Positions 36,801 to 48,700 of a stretch of DNA of 64,000 bases are shown here, piece after piece. The notes beneath the pieces were generated by a model that saw only the letters and a program-made list of their open reading frames with translations, searched no databases and was not told the DNA's origin. Source of the DNA: Tribonema minus (lineage: Eukaryota; Sar; Xanthophyceae; Tribonematales; Tribonemataceae). The translations under genes and the position numbers were made by a program. Each line of letters opens with the position of its first letter. Within the stretch, counting starts at the first letter, position 1. The DNA is taken from the NCBI GenBank assembly GCA_017506865.1, contig JAFCMP010000550.1, positions 124,001 to 188,000 on the forward strand, in the 5' to 3' direction.

Positions 36801-39800
36801 TACAACACGGTGACCGACAAATACTGGCTCTGGTATTCAAAGAGTCAGTAGGCCAAGGCTACTAGCACTTTTGGCACTGTGGCAGTGACTTGCCTTGCTG
36901 GTGACGTACGATGCATCAGTCTGTTCGTAGTACCGTAAGTGACTTGGTAAGGCATGTGCTTCAGCAGCTAGCTGCTAAAAGTACTTCTGCATTTGTTACA
37001 GTTGCCAATCAGACTGAGAAACAATGGCTAGTGCCATGTGTTACTGTGTCATGGAATGTGGTGGTCGACAAATGGCCCTCAGGCTACTTATTTTACTTGA
37101 TCCATTCACTGCAGTCGTTGATAAGAGAGCACTCACTACGACTGAGATGTTAGACTGAAACATCACAATCATTGTGTCATCACACGGCATACACCAGATG
37201 CCATCGACACAAGCATCACAGCATGATGTCACGGTCATGCGACCATATGCCATTCAACTTGGCAGGATGATTGTTCAAACTTACGTCTGGTTGGGATCGT
37301 CCACGGTGGCGGCTGCAGGGTCCACGCGGTTTGACTTGACCGTCAGGTACACTGCGCTCAACGTGAGCTCGCCACTGTAGACGGTATCATATGATGCGCG
37401 GTACCACTGCAGTTCCGGTAATTCTGCAGGGTATCGGTTGAGGGGCGTGTACCGGGGACTAATGGGACTGATAGCAGGGTCCTTGCAAGTCCTTGCCTGC
37501 GGCGGGACCTGCAAAGAGAGCATAGGGGATAGGGATGCAATGTCACACACTGTGGCATCATCGGGAATATTGGTAGGTACTACTACATAGTAGTTGTACA
37601 CTCTGGAATCATAAATTTTGAAGTTATGTTGTGCGCCTCTGGACCGGGCGTTGTCGAAACAGTGACACTGATACCGAGACGCGTCGAATTGACAACACCT
37701 GGGGCCGGGCGCACATTCTCAGCTGGGTGTTTGCACGAATCAGCAAAACTTTCAGACAGTGTCACAGTGTGCAGTACTACTACAAGTCATACTTTGAAGT
37801 ACAGTACACCGTGTGACTGTCGGTTGTTGTGGCATGCCATGATCATACAGCGTCATGTCAGACGTCACTGACACTTACTTCGAAGTATGTCTTTATTATT
37901 GCGTTTACAAACAACATGTATCATAGTTTTAGCTTGTAACAAGCTAATACTACACCCGGGGCCACGGAAGTCTGGGCGGAGGCGCCGTCAACGTCCCACC
38001 CGTAGTTCAACTGCCATGGAGTTGGCACATGTTGCATTATATTGGTATTGCTGATGGCATAAATTTGGCGATAGAGATACTATTTCTACCACAGTAACTA
38101 CTGTTAGTAGCTTCACTTCAAGTTAAAGTGCCCGTGCCACCGTAGCAGTGAACACCGAGTGACTCAGGCTATTGGCATGTCCAACGATAATACAAATTCT
38201 TGAAGCTCATGCATGCACTGCATGCTTCTACTGTAGCAGCTTACACTCAGTCTGGCAGGGAACTTCGATGCGTCACGAGGCACATTGACAAGGTCAATGG
38301 GAGCGTTATGGTATTAGTGAAACTACTATAGTAGCAAACTAAATATGGTATGTCACAGTGTTGTACTACGCAACATGGTGCATAATCACTCAGCAGGCTA
38401 CTAATAGTACTTATCCGGTTTCCGCTTTGAGGGCCTGATGATCAAGCGGACTCCAAACCAAATGAATTTCTAGGTGCTAAGTCACCAGCCTACTAGTAGT
38501 ACTGATAGTAATACTACCGTACTACTGCAGCGGTAGTATTTATAGTCAAGAACTTGGGGTAATATTTCTGCAGTTGAGGTCTGGAAACCCTTCTCGCACA
38601 GTGCCGTTGTACTACACAACACGGGCTATATGAAAAACGAATCAAATGACCGTTGAGCTCTAGGTGACAATATATATAATAGGTATAATATAATACAGAC
38701 TGAGTGCTCAAGGACCTATTGCACTAGCCTACTGAGTGCACGCTTTCCCTGCAGCTGGGAGCATTACGGTATTACTATAGTTAGTCTACTACTAGTATAT
38801 ACGTATATTACTAGAATAAGTACTACTAGTAGTAGTCTAACAATAAGCTACTGTTTTGAGCAATGAGTGTAGTACACAAACACTCAGAGGCTCACTGATA
38901 GTATCACAAAGCCACTAGTACTACTAGTACTAGTAGTAGCTACGGACGGGGTCCGGAGTCCGTGAGTCAGCCGGGTCCTCTGCCGCTGCCCCGTCGGCGA
39001 GCTGTGACTTGGAGGCCACTGTAGTTGAAGTGCTCCAGCACGACTCGGAGCCTCTTTCTCAGAGACTGGGGGTGCAGCCAAGTATTACTTAGTCTTAGAC
39101 TAGTAGGACATGACATGGTCATTGACTCGCTGCGAGCCATTGAGAAGCCCGGGCCATCTCCATTAACTATCAGATTGCGATAAATGATAGTACCTACTAC
39201 TCTTAATTATCGGATTCGAAAATTTATAATTGACGAGTAGACTTCAAATGAATATATTAAATTAAATGAAATAATATTCTGTCCGTAATAACTAACTTCT
39301 GATTTTACTTAGTAATTACCACTATGTCACAGTCACTGTGATGTCATGAAGTTGCGGGATCATACTGTGTTACCAACAATATGCCATAATGTTACTATAG
39401 TAAGCGCAGTGCTTACTACTTTGTCACAAAGTTTGTCATTGCTCAGTCTGTCGGGAATACTAGTGTAACTGTCACAGTCACAGTGACGGTCACTGTCACA
39501 GGCGGTCACACACTGGCAGTCTGTTGCAAGTTCAACAAGTTACTGTAGGCCAGCAACCAGAAGCGTGTCCGACATAATGGTGCATGCAGTCACTGCACAT
39601 GTCACAGTGGTGATGCCAAGATGAAATATAATCTATTAGACCACTCTGTTGGACATGATGTACAACAGTTACGGTCACCGTGCCAGTGGCTGCAGCAGTT
39701 GCAGTGTTGCCAGACTGAGTGCAGCAGCTGCAGCTGCAACACCGCAGTCACCCGGCCCATGCCACAGCCTGAATGACTGTGACACTTGACAGTCACAGTG

Positions 39801-40820
39801 ACTGTGGCACTCAGTCCGTCTAGCAGCTGCCAGATTCTGTGTCACCACAGTGATCATGGCATATCATACCAATGGCACTGCATGATGCTGATGCCTATAG
39901 TTCTTGCACAATTCTTATAATAGTATATGATTTTCAGTGAGCTCAACTATAGTATTAGTGCTAGTAAATAGGCTCCACGGTAGTGACTGGCAGCCTGAGG
40001 TACCAGTAGTAGTACTGACAGAGTGTCGTAGTACCATCATGAAGCTCTCAAGGGCATCGCCCTGGCGCGCTTACGCTCGGCACTGTCGGCAGCGCTCCAC
40101 ATGGCGTACTCTGGCCGTGTCATGACACACATGGCAGAATCCAGGGGGGGGGGGCACATGGAGGAGGACGTAGGGGAGGACCCCGAGATGCCATTTGGCG
40201 GCGGCGGCGTTTGAGTGGTTGTCGTTGCGACACTTTCAGACTGTCATACGACATGTAGATTCCTTACAGCTAGATGCCAATCATCTGGGCTTTTTCGCGC
40301 CCTGAGCGAGAATTAATAAAAAGTACCATGATGACCATAATAAAAAGTACCATCATGGCATAGTGACTATAATACTAGCATTGTAGCCTAACTTGGTACA
40401 GTGGCCCGGGGGCCCCACAAAACGGATTCTTAGCCTCCGGGTGTACTGCTGAACTGACCCAGAGCTTACTGTGTTGTGTATCGCCAAGCTCCCGGCAGCG
40501 CCAGCGGCGCGGCGTGGCGCTAACTTTGAAAGTTCAACGCGCAGGCACAGGCCCTGGATTGACCTTGAGGGTTGCAGTTTTTTGCAGTACCGTAGCACGC
40601 TTAGAAAACACTACATACTGTAGAGATAGAAGGAGTAAGGCTGGGCACATTGTTCAGTCCGACAAGAGATCACTCAACGACTTACCCTCCCATAAGGCGG
40701 GTTGTACTGCTCGCCTTGACCAACGGCGCCCATCGGCAGCTGCAATGTGCAGAGTGCGATCATGACGGCAATGCGGCGCACTCGTCGCCATGTCGCTGCT
40801 GTATGCGTTGAGGACAGCAT
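27889..40820 (-). CDS. Secreted multicopper oxidase (laccase-like) with C-terminal CBM6-like domain
   Basis: Ten exons, read 40820 to 27889: 40686-40820, 37285-37508, 36240-36300, 34889-35148, 33254-33887, 32159-32446, 30281-30464, 29838-29956, 28881-29073 and 27889-28244. All junctions are GT-AG and in phase, giving 817 residues. Start ATG (40818-40820) gives a signal peptide: basic RRVRR, a hydrophobic core, cleavage near GAVGQ at about residue 35. Three cupredoxin domains carry the copper ligands: NLHVHG (about 178-183), WYHPHRHG (about 222-229), HPMHTH (515-520) and HCHVAEHADNGM (577-588). All ten expected ligands are present, with Met as axial type-1 ligand. Residues about 636-817 (GVAYHN, VEVDI, GEFLRYTINVPTTGAYQF, GLHTLTL) follow the CBM6 pattern GEWLxYTVNV and probably bind carbohydrate. 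Probable role: copper-dependent oxidation at the cell surface of phenolics or metals; substrate unknown. Intron 1 is 3.2 kb and repeat-rich. Confidence 0.92.
30400..30950 (-). repeat. Acceptor-edge echoes of multicopper oxidase exon 7
   Basis: The start of exon 7 with its acceptor (true start 30464) is repeated with start at 30666, 202 bp upstream in gene orientation. The shared + strand text is ccacggcgagtgtgtccacc and tctggtgccagtcggggagg. A third, intron-only part (gacgcgcggcaacaacgg) lies near 30905. The duplicated unit covers about 155 bp of exon start plus intron. Confidence 0.8.
31544..31566 (+). repeat. Interstitial CCCTAA telomere-like tract
   Basis: Three to four CCTAAC units lie inside multicopper oxidase intron 6 (30465-32158). 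The rest of that intron shows no recognised gene. Confidence 0.75.
32990..33260 (-). repeat. Donor-edge echo of multicopper oxidase exon 5
   Basis: The exon 5 end (true end 33254, minus-strand GAGTCG/GTGCGTGCG) is repeated ending at 33100 (GCGTCG/GTGCGTGAG). The surrounding unit (gtgcgagccgcgcacccc and gttgcaaccctac) is duplicated, with a period of about 154 bp. A further unit start lies near 32992. Confidence 0.7.
35616..35750. repeat. ~65-bp direct tandem repeat in multicopper oxidase intron 3
   Basis: Two copies of attcaNggctagttgcctaggtg, followed by accctgc and taatgatcctt, start at about 35619 and 35684. No similarity to the flanking exons is seen. Confidence 0.75.
38300..39950. other. 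AT-richer, palindrome-rich block in multicopper oxidase intron 1
   Basis: The block has many tactagtagtac-type triplet-like runs (for example 38494-38530, 38780-38840, 38910-38942) and repeated CACAGTGAC/GTCACTGTG sequences (about 39330, 39465-39502, 39780-39810). It contains no supported exon. Composition differs clearly from the GC-rich surroundings; it could be old repeat or transposon debris. Confidence 0.5.
40143..40331 (-). mobile_element. ~190-bp MITE-like copy (inverted relative to 49785-49975)
   Basis: The reverse complement matches 49785-49975 along its whole length with few differences. It starts gtactttttattaattctcg and ends in cctcctccatgtg plus a C-run. Internal identical stretches include atgattggcatctagctgta and ctacatgtcgtatgacagtc. 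No coding frame. A second terminus-like segment (aataaaaagtacc) follows immediately at about 40339-40352. Located in multicopper oxidase intron 1. Confidence 0.8.
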
Positions 40821-41736
40821 AACGTCCTGGGACACACCGTTGGACACTCTGTGTTGCGAGTCTGTATCACGGATTGCAACCAAGGTCTTCACTCTCAGAT
40901 CACATCGGTTTTTTCCAGCACCTAGAAGAAAATGTCTGCATTTTCCTGAGGTCCTCAACGGCACGGTTAGGACTTCTAACCGGTGACACTGCACTGTGTG
41001 TGTGTGTGAACATTCAAAAACTGAAGGTGTCGTCGTGTATGTGCATATACCGACCATAATAATAGGGGCTGTCATGTACATGTGTGAAGTGCTTATGCGC
41101 GTGAGGCAGACTGATCACATACTTCGAAGCACTTAAGTGGAATATAATAAAAGTACTTTAGTATATACTGAACTGTCCCCAGAGCTCTGCTTCCTTTGCG
41201 ACAACTCTTCGTAACTTGTGCTCATGTGATCCTCACTCAATCACCGTATCGACACTCAGCTGTCTCACCTTGTCCGTCGTTGAGGACGTTAACAATTTCG
41301 GGGAGCTCTATAGATATGGATCCTAGGACGCCACGATGCATCTAAATAACGATGCACTGCGGCACGTATGAGGATATCCTATGCTGCAAGGCTTAAGCAT
41401 CAATCACATGCGAGGTGCCCGCGGCTCAGCGAGCTCCATCTTGAATCCTGGCACGGTGAGAGCCTATAGTATACTGAGCACTAGTATCTACTTAGCAACT
41501 ATAGTCAACGGTTAATAAGTTACTCAAGGCTTACCATGATGTTTTTGCCACAGTGTGTCCTACACATATGCGTACACTGTACTACTAGTACGGCCACTGT
41601 GCCATTCCGCTCAATTATGTTCTATATATGAACTCCTGAAGTTGACTGCAGTCATAGTGCTTGGACCTCAAGCACTGAAGTGTCGGACGTGGCTGATGGT
41701 TAACAATTGTGGATCCAAGCAACAGAGCAACAGGAA

Positions 41737-42560
41737 AACTGACGCTTGTTGATTGGTGGTTGTGGGGCCGCAGCAGCAGTGCTTACTGTGGTGGGCAAGA
41801 AGACCGAATTGTGTATTTACACTTCGAGGCTGTGGCGGTGACTCTCCGCTTAGGTCTTGAACTATGTAGTGCACATGTAGGGCCTGGTCCCCACATCAGA
41901 AGTCCTGCCCAGATCGTCAAAATGACGTGAATGGAGGTCACAGGTGGACAGCAGAGGCCGACACTTGTTGATGACCGTGGTGCCACCAGTGGCGGTGGGG
42001 GGCCACATGTTGTAACAGCAGTACTTGCTGCAGCATGCGCTTGCTGCTGTCAGCCTCGTTCTCTCCCCGGGCGCGGCAGACTCTCGTGAGTCACCACGCT
42101 GAGCCGCGGCGCTTCTCCCGGTGCGGGCGCTCTCTTGCCCTTCTCTTGTCTCTGGCTGCGACTTGGCGCTGCTGCCGCAGCCGGCTTAGGCATGACTGAT
42201 CTTCCTTCGCCTCCGGTACTGGCTTCTTCGGCAACACATGCTTGGGCTAGCCGATGCAAAATCCTGCCAACACAGAGCCCAGCGAAACACGCCGATGAGA
42301 ATGGACTGCGAGATGACAGCTCGTGCGGGTCAAGTGCAGGAAATGACGTGGGTGGGGGTTGCATGCAGGTGAAGAACAGAGCAGCAAGGCCGACACTTGT
42401 TGATAGCTGGTGGTGCGGGCCACAACAGCAGTGCCACGCAGTGCTTGCTGAGGGCTGGGGCGGAGAACAGAGAACTGTGCTTTGTCAGATGGGGCTGAGG
42501 AGGTGACACTCCACATAGGGCTTGAATTTGGACTCTCAGACTTGCATCTAGGGCTCGATC
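41737..42560 (+). repeat. Two diverged direct repeat copies ~650 bp apart
   Basis: About 41740-41900 and 42390-42560 share acgcttgttgatt/acacttgttgata, gcagcagtgc, a gtgactctccgctt/gtgacactccacat block and tagggcttgaa. A third fragment (gccgacacttgttgatga) lies at 41959. Possibly remnants of one transposon; no coding recognised. Confidence 0.5.
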
Positions 42561-44132
42561 CCCTATTTATATCAACCAGTCGTAGTGACCATCTGCTTGG
42601 ACTTCAAACACTGGCGGGGCCGCTCGGTTGGAACATCCACAGTTCATACCCAGGGTGACTGACTATTGAAGCGCCAGTAGTACATGCACAGTGCGTGGCC
42701 AGCCAGGTTTGTGCGCCCATACTTACTCTAGGCACAAGGAACGGATTACCTACGATCAACATGTGACGATCATCAAATGAGGGGCAAAGGGCTTTTGAAG
42801 GCTGCTGCCTGTCCATGATAATTGTGCAATTGGCGGAGTTAAACCTTCCACCTGCAGCTGCAATGCAGAGATTCGGACGCACCATGATGATTATGAAGAG
42901 CTGTGCTCGTGTGCTGCTCCCACCATACATCAGCAAGCACTCGGCGAGTGCCTTGCCATCGGCTTTCGGGCTGCATGTTTACAAAGCGAACTCTGTCCAT
43001 AGTACATGGCAAATCCTGTCTGCGACATGGTCAGGCATCAATCACACACAGCACAGTTTGCTCCAGGAATCAGTTGACTCACTAGCAGCAGCGGGGCGAC
43101 CGGCTCTGGAGCAGTGACGCGTGCGAGGCAGCCAGTAGTACATGCCAGTGGCAGCCCTAAAGCGATTTTGCTTAAAACAAGAATGTGAATGTGCGCCAGT
43201 GTTTTAAGGCCTGTTGCAGTGGACATGCTGTTGCCCACCCATCACTGTCTCATGGAGAAGCTCACTGATCCATCTACTTGGCTGCCCAGAATATGCTCTG
43301 TGAGGTGCAGTTTGCTTTTGAGGACCTGTACACTGCTTGTGACGGCGGCAATATTCACCTGACGCAACTGATCCTTCTCACGCTAACAACACCACCCATC
43401 CCCTATGACACATACATTGACGCTTGTGCTGCTTGCTGGCCAGCTATGCGTTCATGTGTGCCGGCTTTCCGTTCCCACATCACATCACATATTGTGCTAT
43501 AGCCACAGGTCCTGGAGAAGCGCATCGCATTTCATGGTGAGCTTGAAACCGAGCACGTGGCCGTTGGAGAATGGCGTGGGGGACAGCATGCGGCGCAAGG
43601 GCCCTTTTCTGTCATGGAAGTCACTGTGGTGGATGGCGGTTGTGGTGCAGAGCAAGCCTGCAGCCACTGGCAGGGTGCAGTGTCTGCCGCCGCCCAGAGC
43701 GGCAAGTGCTCAAGTCCTCCACAGCAGGTCAGGGCCTGCAACTGCACTTGAGCCAATAAAGTTCCAGTGCCTGAATGTTGCATTTACTGTCCTACTTGCA
43801 CCCGATGTCACAGCATTGCTGCCGTCGTGCGAGACACCTTCCATGTCTTTGATAAGGTATTGGGCACACACTACTAATAGCATGCTCACCGTAGTAGGAG
43901 GACGGGAGGCAGGCGCGCGCAGACCACACTTGGCTGCCATGTGCCGATGCAGCTGCATAGCTGGTATCTCGTACACCGCTGTTCCAATTCTGCTTGCCAG
44001 CTGCTGATGGTGCTGCTGCTGTTGGTATGGTGTAGAGACACCGGCAAGCTGAGCGACGGAGACTTGTGCAACAGAGTAGAGGCAGTGTCCCCCCCCTCAC
44101 CTTCATTTTTACGCAAAGTTGCGATTTACAAA

Positions 44133-44426
44133 ATGTCAACGTTCAGCTCATCGTCCTCAAGTGCTCGACCTACCTCCGCACTTCTCAGTCGCAGCAGGCT
44201 GAACGGTGCCGATGTCGATGTCGAGTCTGCCGAGCCTTCCGATGGTTCGGGAATGTGTGTTTGTGCAGTGTTTCGCACGGCAATGGAAGCCTCCATCATT
44301 GCTGGAGCAATCAAGCGCCAAGTTCCAAACTACTTCATCATCAACTTGAACAAAGAGTTCAACCTTGAAGGCAAGAGTATCAGTTCTGACAGTTGCACAG
44401 TTGCCTGTGTGAGCGATTGCAGCTGA
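44133..44426 (+). CDS. Possible small hypothetical protein, 97 residues
   Basis: ATG 44133 to TGA 44424-44426. The product begins MSTFSSSSSSARPTSALL; its C-terminal half has a mixed, non-repetitive composition (KRQVPNYFIINLNKEF). No family is recognised and there is no evident promoter or splice support. It lies 1 kb upstream of the GMC gene and could equally be a chance frame or transposon debris. Confidence 0.2.
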   Translation: MSTFSSSSSSARPTSALLSRSRLNGADVDVESAEPSDGSGMCVCAVFRTAMEASIIAGAIKRQVPNYFIINLNKEFNLEGKSISSDSCTVACVSDCS

Positions 44427-45450
44427 ATCGCTTGCGACATCCATTCTGGTGCTGGCGAGGGGCTGGGTGCAGAGCAGGTGAGTCTCAAACGGAAGCAAAG
44501 AAAAATCACCACTTGGATCCGTTGTTGAGGTTCAGTTATCTGTGCTTGAGTTGCGGCTCTCTGTGTTTGCATTCTCGAACTACAGCAGCGGTGCGTGATG
44601 GGTCTCTCGTCAATTGTGATGTTGGACTGGACAATGGAATAAAGGCGGTTCCATAATGATAATTCAAACAAGGCGAGGGAAGTTACCGGTACAAAGTAGC
44701 CTGATACTTGCGTGACATGTTCGTCGATGCCAGGCTTGAATAGAACGCAATGACGCCTGTTTGCTGGAACACTTGCTGTGAAGGCTCGTGCGAGACAGCC
44801 GCCACACTGTCCCTGCACCTCAGTGCACTCAGGTTGCCGCCAGTCACGCGGGTCAGATTTCGTTGCCCATCCGCACACTCCCATTCTGCTGTCAACTTGA
44901 GGAGTGGCAAACAGATCTGTTTTTGCATTCAGAGATGGATGTCTGACCGGTTTGCATCTGTACTTAACTGTTTAACTTTGAGCTTGCAGCCAGCCAGGCA
45001 GCTGAACGCGATGAATTACCTTCATCTTGTTGATGCTGGGTTGGTAACCATAGGCAAATCTTGCGGTTGTTGTTGTTGCGTTTTATTGATGCCGTGCACC
45101 AGCTGACACTGCTTTACAAATCTTATTTATATCATCGATCACCAGCAGCAGAAAGAACAGCAGCAGAAAGAACAGCAGCAGCAGCAGCAGCGAATGGTAT
45201 CTTAAGTGCCCGAATCACTTAAACACTTACATTGGCCACCAGCGTGAGCCCGCAGTCCACTGTAACATAACGCAGCCCACAGGCCCGTGGCAGCGCACAG
45301 CACAGCAGTTTTGCGGTTGTCATTTGAAGGGCATGGCCTCATATAGCAGTGGCGGCAGCAGTCGGCGACAGCTGGTGACCAAATGCTGAGGTGCAGTTGA
45401 CAAATTATTACAACATCCCTCATAATAAAAGCGCCAACTGTAACAGCACC

Positions 45451-45638
45451 ATGCAAGACTGCTGTGACATGATGCTGTGGCGATGCAGAGCGCCAGCCAG
45501 CATGCGGCAGCGCTCTGACCGACCAAACTCCACTGCCTCGCCAGGTGCGCCGCCGCCGCTGCCACCACTACCACTACCACCACCACCACTACCAGCAGCA
45601 CCACCACTACCAGCAGCAGCAGCACCGCTACCACCACT

Positions 45639-45701
<63 letters not shown>

Positions 45702-48700
45702 GGCAGCAGCAGCAGCAGCAGCAGCAATGACAGCAGCAGCACCAGCTCACAGAGCGGCAGAAGCGAGCGTGGCGGGCGAAGCGGATGACTCTGTGCGCTA
45801 CCTTGACTGTGACTATTTGGTGGTCGGCGCGGGGGCAGCGGGGTGCGTGCTGGCGTCGCGCCTGGTGCGGCGCGGCATGCGGGTGGTGCTGGTGGAGGAG
45901 GGGCCTCAGGACGCATACAGGTGACAGCGCTCAGCAGCAACTTAAGTTGATGAAGTTGAAGTAGCCAGAGTGTTTACAAGCATACGGTATTATCAACAGT
46001 CCAGGGGCCGCAGGACGCGTACAGGTGACAGCGCTCAGCAGCAACTTCACACGAAGTGTACATGATCGAATTGAAGTTGTGTACTGGAGCGCAAGCATTT
46101 TTGATGAATCAAAGGTGTGCAGGCGGTGCATTTGCGTACAGGTGACAGACAGCGCTCAACAGCGACTTTTTTACGATGAAATTGCAGTTTTCCAGCGCGT
46201 AAGGCATAGTTGGGAATCAAAAGTGCGCAGGCAGTGCATCTGTGTACAGGTGACAGCGCTCCGCAGCAGCTTCACACGAACTGTGCATGGTCGAATTGAA
46301 GTTGTATATTATGTCCTGGACCGCATGGGCTGAGCGCACGATAAATCGGGCAATAACTAAATCTACGGAGGGGCCAGCGGTTCGGCGCTGGCCGGCGAGG
46401 GCCGCGGCACTTGCAACAGTGCGATGCGGCGGTAAGCGCTGACGTCGCCATCAGGGGCAATGACTGCGTTCCAATTGAAGTTGTATTTTGGAGCGTAAGC
46501 ATATTTCGATAAATCAGAGGTGTGCACGGCGTGCACGTGCGCACAGGCGACAGCGCTCCACACCACCAGAGTGTGCAGCATCACTGGATGAGTTGGCAGT
46601 AGAGTATTTAGTGGAAGTGCGCAGGCGGTGCACGCATGACTGGAGCAACTAAAGCCAGTTGACAGGATTCGCAAAAACTTGAGCAGCGAGTGACTTGCAC
46701 GTTCAGGTGACAGCGCTGCGCAGCGGCGGACCGCCCCCCTGCATCTGGATATTGCAGGCGGAATAACTGCATCATAATCTCAATTATATTGTGGTGTACA
46801 TCAGAAGATGACTTCCGACGCACTGCTGCATGAAGCTGGCATGACGCTGACAACCTCACTGATGCACACCGCGCCGGCAGGTCTCCCACCGTGCAAAAGT
46901 CTTTCACGTGTCAAAGCTCAATAACGAAAGCTCAGCACCAATGCTTCTTCAGCAACACACTGCCACGCACACGCAAGCACACCGCCCTCGTCAGCGCTGC
47001 GCGAAGCTCACAACCTCACTGCCGCGCACCTGCGCACGCGCGCTCTGGCAGGTCCCCCACCGTACAAAACCCCAACGACTGGGCGTCCACGTCGCGCGGC
47101 TGGCCGCTGTCAACGCTCGTAACGACCGCGCCGCAGAAGCACCTTGCAGGGCGCCACATACCGGTGTGGGTGGGGCGCGGCTGCGGCGGGGGCACGCTGG
47201 TCAACGCCGCGCTGTATCAGCGGGGGCGAAGGTGAGCGGTGCACTGGCGGTTGCCGGGGGGGGGGGGGGGCGTGTTGTGTGCGAGCACAGCGAAGCTCAT
47301 GCGTGTACTTCGGTGGAGTGTACATGTGGAGACTGGCACTGATGATGTAGAGACTTTATGAAAAACGAATCAAAATATCGTAGTTATCATACACGGACTT
47401 GTGCTAGCGGGGGCACGCTGGTCGATGCTGCGTTGTATCGCACAGGAGAGCAGTACAGCAAGTGCGCCATGCATGATGGCGGCGCAGGTTTTTTTTTTTA
47501 TGTGCATACTTGTAAAGTGTATGTCTACACACCCTCCTGAAGGGCACACGTAGAAGTGCCTCAACAAGTACGTGCACTTACTTATCTCTCATGCGAGGCA
47601 ACAGTTCTGGATTGACAAACCTTCTGCATGGTTGCTTGGGTGAGAGCGGTCAGGACATCGCAACAAAAGCTGCAAAGCACTGTTATCCTCTGCCTTTGTT
47701 GTACTGAAGAGACCTAGTATCTACTGTAGGTTTTGGGCTGCAGATGTGTGTGCACTGCGGCGGCAGTGCTCCACATAGCTGAGCTGCGCCGCTCGCCAAC
47801 GACCAACGTCTTTATCGCATTGCAGCACTCTCGCCCTCTGGCCGTCTCACGCGCACGTCCAACTGCGCATACATTGCATATAGACACGCTACTCCTGCAA
47901 TACAGTACTTTGAAGTGCATGCATAGCTGGGTCATCGATGTACTCACATATCTGGGTCATCTATGGCCCCGGCGCGTCATCCTCGCAGGGAGGACTACCT
48001 CTCCTGGCCTTGGGACATTGACTTTATCGAGGCGGGCTTCAAGTCCGTTGAGAACGAGCTGCGCGTGGAGATGCAGCACCCCGGAGAAGTCGGTCGCAGG
48101 CTCGTGGCGGCGGTTGCGCGCGCCACCGGGCTCGCGTGCGTGCCGCCACTCCACAGCAGCAGCGGCAGCAGCTCAAGTCGCGACGGCAGCGGTGCTGACG
48201 GCAGCAGTCGCAGCAGCGGCACCGGCGGCGGCAATGGCAGCAGCTCAGGCAGCGGCGGCACTGACAGCGGCGTCAGCAACGCCAACAGCGGCGCAGCGGG
48301 AGGCAGATCGGCTGATGTCAGCAGCGGCGGCAGCAGCGCCTCTGGCCTCAGCGCGGGCGCCGGCAGCGGCGGCAGCGGCGGCGGCGTCAGCGGCGGCGGC
48401 GCCAGCGGCGGCGATGACGACGAGGAGGCGGTGCCGTGGCTGGCGGACAGCGTGCGCAGCGCCATGCACCTCACGACGCGCTGCGGGCGGCGCCTGACGT
48501 CGTGGGAGGCGTTCGTGCGGCCGCTGCTGGCGATGCCCAACCTCACAGTGCTCAGCGGCCACGCCGTCACGCGCGTGCTGCTGGAGCGCGACACCAACGC
48601 CGGCGGCAGCGCTCACAGCAATGGCGGCGGCGGCGGCGGCGGCGGCGGCAGCGTGGAAGGCAGCGGCAGCGGCGGCGGCGGCGCTGGTGATCAGGGCAGC

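Larger units (their letters stand above)
40821..45450. other. 4.6-kb intergenic region between divergent multicopper oxidase and GMC genes
   Basis: It probably contains both promoters. No family is recognised in any frame. It holds two diverged copies of a ~170-bp sequence (about 41737-41900 and 42390-42560), an AGAACAGCAG-type repeat at 45140-45195 and one possible small frame (44133-44426). Codon use of open stretches is unlike the GC-rich exons nearby. Confidence 0.4.
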
